Assembly: GCF_022385335.1 (NCBI RefSeq)
Contig: NZ_CP092431.1
Coordinates: forward strand, 62,001 to 126,000
Source: Streptomyces deccanensis
Lineage (GTDB): Bacteria > Actinomycetota > Actinomycetes > Streptomycetales > Streptomycetaceae
Length of the DNA stretch: 64,000 nucleotides
Direction of reading: 5' to 3'
The notes under the pieces are model-generated. The model saw nothing but the letters and a program-made list of their open reading frames with translations. It made no database searches and was not told where the DNA came from. The translations under genes were made by a program, and so were the position numbers. Below, one piece after another: positions 8,871-16,821 of the stretch. Each line of letters starts with the position of its first letter. The first letter of the stretch is position 1.

Positions 8871-9127
8871 TCAGTCCGCCCGGAGTACGCGCGTCAGCCA
8901 CAGCGGCCCCTGGCAGGGTCCACGCTCGCACAGGCTTCGGAGCTCTGCCCATGAGCAGTCCTTCGGAGCCTTCATCTGGACCCCAAGCGCGGTGAGGTCG
9001 TTGCCCGCATCGTCGGCATCACCGTCGTGCCGTTGGGCCACGGCCCGGCTGGCACCCGCCACCAAGTCGGCCAGTTGCAGCAAGTACCTACCGCGCCCGG
9101 CTGCGTCTGTCGTAAAGCGGGCACGTC
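8871..9127 (-). pseudogene. C-terminal relic of a DUF3800-like protein
   Basis: The minus strand reads RFTTDAAGRGRYLLQLADLV then AGASRAVAQRHDGD, resembling the conserved LQLADLVAGAVRR motif near the end of DUF3800 proteins (RNase H-like, often phage- or defence-associated). The rest of the gene is absent; the IS3 element lies next to it. It fills the otherwise gene-free gap between IS3 and the caspase-like gene. Identification rests on one motif. Confidence 0.4.
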
Positions 9128-9148
9128 GCCGGTGAGGACAGACCTGAC

Positions 9149-12100
9149 TTACAGGTACACAGCGGCTGCCCCGATTCCTCGAGGACTGCCGAAGATGATG
9201 GTCGGCTGGTCATGCTCCTGACGAGGGTCGGCCGATACGGCCAGGGAGGTGACGGGCGCTGCAGTGATCAACCTGAGGATCTCCTCGCCCGTGCGGCATT
9301 CCCATACCCGGACAGTGGTGTCGTCCGGGCTGGCGCTGACCAGCAAGGGCTGCGGGAAAGCCCGGTGGTGCAGCGTCGTCAGGGCGGTCACCTTTCCGCG
9401 GTGACCGCTCAGTACCTGCAGGGCTTGCCGCGGTGCCCTGGGATCCCACAGCCTGATGGCGCCGTCGGCTCCGCCTGTGGCAAGAAGCAGACCGGGGGCG
9501 CCGGAGAGCATGATGAACTCCAGGCTGTGCACCCCTCCGATGCGCTGTGGCAGGCGGGCATGGGGCTCCCGGCGGGGATGCAGCAGACGGATGGTTCGGG
9601 TCGCAACGGCCAGCAGGAGTGGCGCTTCGGCGGGTGAGACGGCAAGGGCTCGCACCGGGCCGTCGGCGCGCGCAATGTCCTGGCGGGCGCCCTCAGCGCG
9701 ATCGAGGGGGAAGTAGGCGAGGCTGGAGTCGCTGAATCCGGCGACTACGACGGGGGATTGAGGTGGAGAGGTCGGGAGGAAGGCCAGCGTGCGGACGTGG
9801 TTGCGGCCGCGACGGCCGGGACGTGCTCCTTCCAGCAGGACTGTTCGTTCGCCCTCGTCGGTCAGGACGTGAAGGCTGCCGTCGCTGTAGGCGACGGCAA
9901 GGTTTCCGGGCCAGGTGCGGTCGGCGTGGTCGGCCGTCGCCAGGGCGGTGATGTGGTGGCCGGGAAGGTCGAGAGCAGCGTGCGGGAACGGACGTGGCCG
10001 CCCTGTCTCGAACGAGTGGATGCTGATGTCGGTGGCGTGGTTGCTGCTGATGAGCCGGGCCGGGCCGGTGGGTTGGGGGAGCATCGCGATGCGCTGAGCT
10101 GACGGGTCTGGCATCGGCTCGGGTCCGATGTCGTCGTTGTGGGGCTGCCACAGTCGGATGGTGCCGTCGAAGGAGCCAGAGACCAGCATCGGTTCGGTCC
10201 GGGCGGAGAGTCTTGAGGAGGGGCGCCCGCCCCGGATGCCGCGCCGCCCCGGGCTTTCCGCCAGGACGGCGAGTCCCCGGACAGCTTTGGTGTGTTCGGT
10301 CGGTAGCTGGTGGACTACTTCTCCGTCACTGGTGCTGATGAGGGTGATGCGTCCGTCGACGCCGCTGCCGAGAGCAAGGAGTGGCTCGTCGTAGGCACGA
10401 GGGTAGAGGGTCATGGAGGCAATGGACTGGCGGAGGCGAACACGTTGCTGTGGGCGTCCGCTGAGGGGGTCGAAGATTCTCAGGCCCTTGCCGGAGCGTG
10501 AGGCGATCGCCAACCTGAGTTCGCCGCTCCCGGTGGTAAATGCCTGCAGGGCTGATGTACCCATGCCCTGGCCGGGCAGTTCGGTGACGGTTTTGAGGGT
10601 GTGCGCGTCGAGCAGCGGAACGCGGGAGCCGTCCGTTCCGATGGCCAGCAGTACCTGGCCGCCAGGCAGTGGGACGGCTTCCAGGGCGTGCACGGTCGAC
10701 GGACGGGCGTCAGCGTCAGCCTCTCGCTGGCTGATGACGACTCCGGTGTAGGGGTCCATGGTGAGCGTGGCGTACGGCAGTGCCACGGCAAGCAGGAAGC
10801 CGTGCTCGGGTGAGACGAAGGATGCAGTGGCCCGCACGCGGCCGGACAAGAGCTGCTCGATGGCTCCGGTCTCCGGGTCGCACCGCCACAGGCCCGCATC
10901 GGTACCCGCCACCAGGCGCGGTCTTCTTCTGCGGGTGTCCACGACAGTCAAGGCACGGGCGAATCGCCCCAGTTGTGTGAAGGGGGCGCCGAACGGCAGC
11001 CCGGTGCGGGCGTCCCACATGGTCACTGTTCCGTCGGCATGGCCGGCGGCCACGATGAGTGATCCGTCGCTGCTGAGGAACGTGACGATCTCGAAGATGT
11101 CGCTTGAGGTGCCCGCGAGAATGTTCCCGGGCAGGTGCAGGCGATTCCACCGGGCCGTCAGCGACGGGCTGCGGCGGGCTGGGGGCTCTGTGCGGCTGGC
11201 CTGGTCGTCGCCGGCACGTTCGGCCAGCGCCAGACTGTCGGCCCTGGCGTCGGGCGGGGCGTCGGCGAGGAACGGCTCAATCCGAGACCAGGCCGCCAGG
11301 CAGTGGGTGGCCTCCTGGGCGACGACCGGAAGTCCCAGCGTCCCGCGGATACGGCCGTGGGTTTCGAAAGGAAGGAACGACACGGGGACGTGGGCGTCGT
11401 CCAGGACGTCGCCTGCCTCGGCGTGGGCGATCAGGTGCCGGCGCAGATACGGATGTGGTTGCTGATGGGGGGCCTCGGCCAGCAGCCGTGTGAAGGCCTC
11501 CGTCAGACTGCGGTGGGCTGCGATGCCGTCGGAGGCATGAGTGTCGTCAACGCCGGGCAGCGGCTGCTGCACGAGCAATGTGTGGGGGGCGGTGCGCAGG
11601 GTTTCGCTGACACGTTCGTGGATAGGCCGGTATACGGTCCGACCGTCTTCAACGGCGGTCGTCAGGTAACCGATCAGACGGCTGTTGCGCAACACGCGGA
11701 TGCAGGCGTCGGGGGCGTCGCAGCCTGGTTCCAGGCCACGGACGGCGGCAGGCCATACCCGTGCCCAGGGCATTCCGGCACCCAGGGCGAACGCCGTGGC
11801 ACGCAGCACGGCCAGGAGATCTTCCGGGCGCGTGCGGGTGTGCTGGGCGACGTCAGCGAGGTCTTGGCGCAGCAGTTCCTGGGTTCCCTCCCGCAGTTGG
11901 CGGCGCCAGTGGGGATCGGAGGGTGCGGGCAGCGCGGTGCGGGCATGGAGCTGCTGGGCCGCGAGCCGGGCGTCCAGGAACGAGGGGGTGACCTCGTGGG
12001 CGATGGCAGCGGCGACATCCGCGATGGCGTGGCTGCTGCGACCGGTCAGCCGGCTTCCGGCGGCGGAAGGGGCGCGCAACAGGGCTGCCGCGTAGGCGGC

Positions 12101-13639
12101 GATGTCGTCCTCGGCACTGTCGTCGTCGGTGCGCAGCGGGGCCAAGGCGCCGGTGGCTTCGCGCAACAGGTCGAGGAGGTCTCGCTCGGTGCGGACGTCC
12201 TGGTCCGGCAGGGCGTGGCGGGAGGTGGGCACCGAACTGCGGATGCCGAGGATGAGCCGGACGGCAGACTGGCCGCCGCTGCGCAGGCCAGCCAGGGGGC
12301 GAAGAACGTCAGTGATGACGCGACGGGGGTTTTTGGCTTCGTCGATGCCGTCCACGACTACGGTAAGAGGCCGGTCCGTGCGCATCAGTGTGGTGCGGGC
12401 GTGCTGGTGCAGCAGGTCCGATGGGTTCTCGTCGGACGGAATGCTCTGGCCGGTGAGAGCCTGGTAGAGGGCGGCATGCAGTTCCTGCGGATCGGTGTTG
12501 CGGGCCAGCACTGCGGCGTCGATGGCGCCGGTGGCCACCCTCAGTTCTTCGGGGATCGCCTCCAGGTAGGGGCGGTAGGTGGGGTCATCGCAGAACCGGG
12601 AGTCGCTGAGGGTGACCAGCCGGGCCAGCAAGGCGCTCTTGCCGGACCCGGCCTGCCCGGTGACGATCAGGGTGCTGTCGCTGCCGGCGAGGAAAGCGTT
12701 CATGCGGGCCAAGAGTGCGGTGCGTCCGGTGAAGTACCAGCCCGTGTCGCTGGACATCTGGCCGGTTGCTTTGTCGATCCAGTAGGCGTCGACGTCGCGC
12801 CGGGTCCATCCGAGCTGGCTGCGGGCGTCTTCCAGCAAGGTGGTGTCGGTGTGGCCGGGGTTGGGCAGGCAGGGGCTCAGCTCGCGGGCGGCGAGGCGTC
12901 GGCTGACGCTGTTCGGCGGCCACAGCACCTGGACATCGGCCATCTGCGTGGCATCCCAGACCGTGTCCAGGATGGTGTCGAAGTCTTCCCAGCTCAGGTG
13001 GGAGCGGGCGTAGCCGTTGGCCTCGTCGGCGCAGTGGGCGTGGACCGCGGCCAGGACAGTGGTGAAAGCACGCAGCCGGGGTCTGCTGTCTTCGTTTCCC
13101 GCTGTCAGCACGACGAGTGAGCTCAGGGCGTGTCGGTCGGGGTGCAGGGCTTTGAGGGTTCGGTCGAGTTCTTGGGTGAGGCGGCCGGAGAAGCAGGAGT
13201 CGACCATGACCAGTACGTGTTCGGCTGGGGAGTCGAGGGCTGCAGCGATGAGTTCGGCGGTGGGAAACGCGGTGCCCAGGGGGCGTTCGGTATGGGTGTC
13301 GGGAAGGCGGAGGAAGTGCCGCTCGTCGGCGGGGGCCAGGCCGTGGCCGGTAAGGTAGATGACCAGGGCGTCGTCGTCGTGTGCGCTGATGAGGTCTTCG
13401 TCGATGAGGAAGGCCCGCAGGTCGTGGACGCTGTGCAGTGGTTTGGGTGGGTGCGAGGGTGTGAAGCGGCGCTGGTCGTCCAGGTGGGGGCTGTTCCACC
13501 AGTCCTCGACGACGGAGACCTGGGCGTTGATGGCGTCTCGGAAGGCCACGCGCTCGGTGGGCGTGCCGTCGTCGTAGTCGCTGACAGCGATGACGACGAG
13601 TCGGCGCCGGTAGGTGGCCGGGACGTGCTCGTCGGTCAT
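9149..13639 (-). CDS. Caspase-like protease / P-loop NTPase / WD40-repeat protein (NLR-like defence candidate)
   Basis: A 1,496-residue multidomain protein. Residues 10-260 form a caspase-like peptidase C14 domain with catalytic His99 in YLTGHG and Cys149 in MVDSCFSG. Residues 300-650 hold a P-loop NTPase of STAND/NACHT type with Walker A GQAGSGKS (328-335) and Walker B VVVDGIDEA (427-435). A helical region follows, and from about residue 850 to the end come WD40 blades such as DGTIRLWQ, DGAIRLWDP and DTTVRVWE. This plan (effector, switch ATPase, sensor propeller) matches animal apoptosome-like and bacterial NLR-like immune proteins, suggesting the propeller senses a signal and the ATPase oligomerises to activate the protease. 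The start overlaps the upstream alpha/beta-hydrolase gene by 4 bases. The frame is intact with no internal stops. Confidence 0.9.
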   Translation of the reverse strand: MTDEHVPATYRRRLVVIAVSDYDDGTPTERVAFRDAINAQVSVVEDWWNSPHLDDQRRFTPSHPPKPLHSVHDLRAFLIDEDLISAHDDDALVIYLTGHGLAPADERHFLRLPDTHTERPLGTAFPTAELIAAALDSPAEHVLVMVDSCFSGRLTQELDRTLKALHPDRHALSSLVVLTAGNEDSRPRLRAFTTVLAAVHAHCADEANGYARSHLSWEDFDTILDTVWDATQMADVQVLWPPNSVSRRLAARELSPCLPNPGHTDTTLLEDARSQLGWTRRDVDAYWIDKATGQMSSDTGWYFTGRTALLARMNAFLAGSDSTLIVTGQAGSGKSALLARLVTLSDSRFCDDPTYRPYLEAIPEELRVATGAIDAAVLARNTDPQELHAALYQALTGQSIPSDENPSDLLHQHARTTLMRTDRPLTVVVDGIDEAKNPRRVITDVLRPLAGLRSGGQSAVRLILGIRSSVPTSRHALPDQDVRTERDLLDLLREATGALAPLRTDDDSAEDDIAAYAAALLRAPSAAGSRLTGRSSHAIADVAAAIAHEVTPSFLDARLAAQQLHARTALPAPSDPHWRRQLREGTQELLRQDLADVAQHTRTRPEDLLAVLRATAFALGAGMPWARVWPAAVRGLEPGCDAPDACIRVLRNSRLIGYLTTAVEDGRTVYRPIHERVSETLRTAPHTLLVQQPLPGVDDTHASDGIAAHRSLTEAFTRLLAEAPHQQPHPYLRRHLIAHAEAGDVLDDAHVPVSFLPFETHGRIRGTLGLPVVAQEATHCLAAWSRIEPFLADAPPDARADSLALAERAGDDQASRTEPPARRSPSLTARWNRLHLPGNILAGTSSDIFEIVTFLSSDGSLIVAAGHADGTVTMWDARTGLPFGAPFTQLGRFARALTVVDTRRRRPRLVAGTDAGLWRCDPETGAIEQLLSGRVRATASFVSPEHGFLLAVALPYATLTMDPYTGVVISQREADADARPSTVHALEAVPLPGGQVLLAIGTDGSRVPLLDAHTLKTVTELPGQGMGTSALQAFTTGSGELRLAIASRSGKGLRIFDPLSGRPQQRVRLRQSIASMTLYPRAYDEPLLALGSGVDGRITLISTSDGEVVHQLPTEHTKAVRGLAVLAESPGRRGIRGGRPSSRLSARTEPMLVSGSFDGTIRLWQPHNDDIGPEPMPDPSAQRIAMLPQPTGPARLISSNHATDISIHSFETGRPRPFPHAALDLPGHHITALATADHADRTWPGNLAVAYSDGSLHVLTDEGERTVLLEGARPGRRGRNHVRTLAFLPTSPPQSPVVVAGFSDSSLAYFPLDRAEGARQDIARADGPVRALAVSPAEAPLLLAVATRTIRLLHPRREPHARLPQRIGGVHSLEFIMLSGAPGLLLATGGADGAIRLWDPRAPRQALQVLSGHRGKVTALTTLHHRAFPQPLLVSASPDDTTVRVWECRTGEEILRLITAAPVTSLAVSADPRQEHDQPTIIFGSPRGIGAAAVYL

Positions 13640-14685
13640 GACCAGGCGGCAGTGACGGCGCGAGCGACGGGGCGGGTGCGCAGGTATCTGGGGGCAGCAT
13701 GCGGATCACGGATACCGTTGTCGACCTCGATGTCGGTCACCCGCTCTGCCACCCCGGCCAGACCGGCTCCGCCCGTGACGACGTCGTCCGGGTCAAAGAC
13801 GTTGACCCACCGGATGTGCGATGCGATCGGGGCCAGTAGTCCATCGGACAGGCCCATGCCCCGTTGGATGGTGGGGATGGCCAGGGGCGAGCCGCACGTG
13901 ACAAAGGTGTGTACGGCCATTCCCGCCGTGCCGGGAGCAGCGATCTCTTCGTACCGCAGCAGGTCATAGGCGATCACGCTGCCCAGAGAGTGGCCGAGCA
14001 AAACCGTGGTGCGGTCATCGGCGCCTTGCAGGACGTATTTGCGGATCTGGCTGGCCAGTTCGGGCTCGGTCAGGTAGACGTGGACCTCGCGCAGGCGGTG
14101 GATGAGCGCGTAGACCCGACCATCAGGCTGGCGCCGGTCGTAGGCGATCGCACGCTGGGTGATCCTCGGCGGCACCTTGACCATTCCGAGAGTCGTCGGA
14201 TCCACCTGGTCGGCGTACGCGCGCTCTTCCGGGGTGAGCAGATCGTCCAGGGCTTGGACGATGAACTCCTCCTCGGCCGCGGTGAACGGTGTCTCGTCAT
14301 CGGGCAGCACATGACGTGTGCTCAGCCTGCCGGTGTCTTCAGCCAGCAAAGTGGCCCAGTGCGGCAGTTGCAGTGTGGGATGGGTGCTCTTTGCGTTGAG
14401 TGCCTCGGAGCCGTGGAGTTGCTCCACGCCGCGTTCGAGAGCATCGCGCCAGCTCTTGGCCAGCTCACGCTGAGATGTCTTGCCCTGCCGGATCCCGTGC
14501 ACCCCGAGCACATGCTGCTGCACCCGTTCCCCCGTCGTCTGCTGTTGATCCACTGTCGTGAAGGCCAACTCTACGGGTGCCGCATCAGCCTGTGTGCGGT
14601 CAACGGACTTACCTGAGTGGGAGGAGTTGAAGGTCGCGGGCTGCGCAGCGCGGGCGGTCGTGTCTGCAAGAGCAACCGCCGGCAC
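13636..14685 (-). CDS. Alpha/beta-hydrolase (lipase/PGAP1-like) coupled to the caspase-NTPase-WD40 gene
   Basis: A 349-residue protein with oxyanion-type VLGVHGI (60-65), nucleophile elbow GHSLGS (Ser233) and later VTCGSPLAIP, DPDDVV and NGIRDPHA regions that could supply the acid and His. These are lipase-3/PGAP1-like features; the substrate is unknown (lipid or thioester). The first roughly 50 residues look poorly conserved, so a later start is possible. Its stop overlaps the ATG of the caspase-like gene (ATGA), implying co-translation. In a defence setting it could be a second effector cleaving membrane lipids, or a target or activator of the protease; both are inference. Confidence 0.8.
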   Translation of the reverse strand: MPAVALADTTARAAQPATFNSSHSGKSVDRTQADAAPVELAFTTVDQQQTTGERVQQHVLGVHGIRQGKTSQRELAKSWRDALERGVEQLHGSEALNAKSTHPTLQLPHWATLLAEDTGRLSTRHVLPDDETPFTAAEEEFIVQALDDLLTPEERAYADQVDPTTLGMVKVPPRITQRAIAYDRRQPDGRVYALIHRLREVHVYLTEPELASQIRKYVLQGADDRTTVLLGHSLGSVIAYDLLRYEEIAAPGTAGMAVHTFVTCGSPLAIPTIQRGMGLSDGLLAPIASHIRWVNVFDPDDVVTGGAGLAGVAERVTDIEVDNGIRDPHAAPRYLRTRPVARAVTAAWS

Positions 14686-15035
14686 CCATAGGGCTGCGCA
14701 GTTGTCAGAGGCGATCCAGTCGAAGGGCAGCCGCCCGCAAGGCCAGGCTCAGCGCACACGGCCCATATCAGCGCAACGACCCCATGCGCATTACGTGTTC
14801 ACATGCGACCCATCAGAGGTGAATCTTGCCTGAGTCAGCAGCCTTAGCGGATGAATTTGATCATTTTCTGCTTTTGGTTGCATAACTGCTGTCACATGCA
14901 GACCATGAATCAGCTCCTGCGCAGGTGCACGGCGTCCTCCTCTTGGCCCCCGCAGCTCTCAGGGGCACACCGTCACTCAGGCATCGGTTCTGGGTGACAG
15001 CGCCGGTGGGGTGTGGACAGGGAAGCGGGTGGGCG
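14686..15035. promoter_or_regulatory. 350-bp divergent intergenic region
   Basis: It separates the hydrolase-caspase pair (leftward) from the helicase relic (rightward), so it should hold the promoter of the two-gene system. It is locally AT-richer around 14830-14890 (GAATTTGATCATTTTCTGC). No clear -35/-10 pair, repeat or ORF was recognised. Confidence 0.4.
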
Positions 15036-15935
15036 ATGGGGTTGCGGACACAAGAGCTCTGGGCGGCCGCTCGGCAGTGGTCGGGCAATACGGTCCGTCA
15101 ACTTCTCGTGCCAGCAGGGGATTTGCAGGTCAGCGATACGCCCGAGGGTCAGTTCGTGTACAACTCCTTCGGACGCTGGGCCGTCGCCCGAGACGAGACG
15201 GTGGCGGTGTTGAGCGCAACGCTGCCCGATGGCGGTGAGGGGGTGGTGGCTTGGCGAGGGCCGCAGGAGTTGCTGGCTCCTCAGGCGGTGCTGGAGTCGT
15301 ATGAGAACGCGCTCGAGTTGCACGATGCGGTGCGTGAGGACGGTTTGAGGCCGCCGCAGGGCGGGGCCCTGCACGCGGTGATCGGGTACTGGTACTCGAC
15401 GCTTCCCGAACCCGGTCTCGTCGTCATGCCGACCGGCACCGGCAAGACGGAGACGATGCTGGCTCTGCTGGTGGCCTGCCGTCCCGAGCGGCTGCTCGTG
15501 CTTGTGCCGAGCATTGCACTGCGGGATCAGATCGCCGCGAAGTTCGAGTCGCTGGGGATCCTGCCGCGGCAGAAGGTGGTCTCCGAGAGCGCGCTGCGCC
15601 CGTGTGTGGGCCGGGTGACGCGCCGGTTCACGGACGCGGCCGAGGCGAAGGCGTTCGCCGCGGCCTGCAACGTCGTGGTGACAACACCGCATGTGCTGCA
15701 TCACTGCACGCCAGAGGCGAGGCAGGCGCTGCTGTCCGAGTTCAGCCATCTGATCGTCGATGAAGCCCACCATGCGCCGGCGTCGACCTGGACGAGCGTG
15801 ATCCGGAAGTTCGAGGAACAGAAGGTGGTGAACCTGGTCGGTCTCGGATTCACGGCCCCACCCCAGCAGGAGTTGGGCGACCGGTGGCGCTCCAACCTCA
15901 CGGACATCTACAAGGAAGTCCTTCGAGCCGCCGGC
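15036..15935 (+). pseudogene. SF2 DEAH-box helicase, N-terminal half only
   Basis: From ATG 15036 the protein has an N-terminal accessory region, then motif I MPTGTGKTET (131-140), motif Ia LLVLVPSIALRDQ, a TTPHVL stretch and motif II DEAH (242-245). Homology stops at about residue 300 (TDIYKEVLRAAGA), shortly after a degenerate motif III region GLGFTAPP; the whole second RecA lobe (motifs IV-VI) is missing. The frame runs on to 16157 through sequence belonging to another gene in another frame. The fragment cannot be a working helicase. Such helicases are frequent in defence islands, matching the neighbourhood. Confidence 0.8.
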
Positions 15936-15959
15936 GCCCAGGTGAGAACCACCCGCGGC

Positions 15960-16429
15960 CGACGCATGGTTCTTCGGTGCGCACCCCGCACACCGTCAAG
16001 GTCGCGCGAGTGCCGAGAACCGAGCCCATCGAGCCGGACCCGGGAGACACCATCGTCTTCAGGGGCGACTCGCAGGTCCGTTTCGAACCCAACAGTTTGG
16101 AGTTTGTCGATGAGAAGGCAGCCATCCGCGCCCTTGAGCCCATCGCCCAGTGGTTGAGTGCCGACCGCTCCCGGCATGCTCGGCTCGTCGGTACCACCGC
16201 AGACGTCGACCTGATGTCCCGACAAGTCAGGTTCGGTCGGCAGCGCGCCGACCGTGTGGGTGACCTTCTGATCGGGCTGGGTGCCTCGGCCAGACAACTC
16301 AGCACCCGCGGGGTGGGGAGCGCGTTCCCAGCGTACGTCCCTGACCACGATGCTGCTGGGAACTTGCTCAGCGCCCCGGCGGCGTTGAACCGTTCCGTTC
16401 GTATTGCCCTGAGTGGGCCCCAGCATTGA
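15960..16429 (+). pseudogene. OmpA/MotB-domain protein, C-terminal fragment
   Basis: In a different frame from the helicase, this stretch reads a nearly complete OmpA-like peptidoglycan-binding domain: FEPNSLEFVDEKAAI, GTTADVD, RQRADRVGDLL and the terminal NRSVRIAL that matches the family's NRRVEIxL end. No N-terminal signal or membrane anchor is present, and the upstream sequence belongs to the helicase relic. The two fragments are joined by a deletion or recombination near 15935-15960. In actinobacteria such domains occur in cell-envelope proteins. Confidence 0.65.
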
Positions 16430-16449
16430 CAACAGCCAGCGTTGAAGGC

Positions 16450-16610
16450 TGGTGGGGACGGCGGATCGGGTGAGCCCTCGAAGGGTGGGCCGCAGTGGAG
16501 GGTGCCGTTGACCGAGTCCAGGGAGCGGGCGTTGCTCGCGGTGCGGAAGGTCCAGGTTCCCTCCTCGTCCGGCAGGAAGGTGAAGGGGTTGCCGTGCTCG
16601 GGGCCGTGCG
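16450..16610 (-). pseudogene. Relic resembling a DUF5060-type glycoside hydrolase N-terminal domain
   Basis: The minus strand reads HGNPFTFLPDEEGTWTFRT, then SNARSLDSVNGTL, resembling the FLPDxEGTWxYxTxSN motif of the DUF5060 beta-sandwich found at the start of some glycoside hydrolases. No catalytic domain is nearby and the flanking frames are broken. The rest of 16430-16821 shows nothing recognisable. Confidence 0.35.
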
Positions 16611-16821
16611 GCTCCCGGCGGAGACCCGGTCGTCTGCCGGGTCGGTTCCGCTGTGCTCGGTCACCTTCATCCGGCCCCATCTGGCCGACGAACAGGGGGC
16701 AGGCCTTACCAGGGTGGCGTGACCGGCGGCTTCGGCGGTGACGAGGGGTCGTCCTTGGTCCATGCCTTGGTGACGCCGTCGAAGGCGTCGCTGAGGAAGC
16801 GCACCAGACTCCGGAACCACC

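Noticed and set aside
11135..13120. Long plus-strand open frame (661 codons) within the caspase-WD40 gene
   Set aside because: Antisense shadow of a gene with firm caspase, P-loop and WD40 motifs; its Gly/Val/Gln-rich composition fits no protein family.
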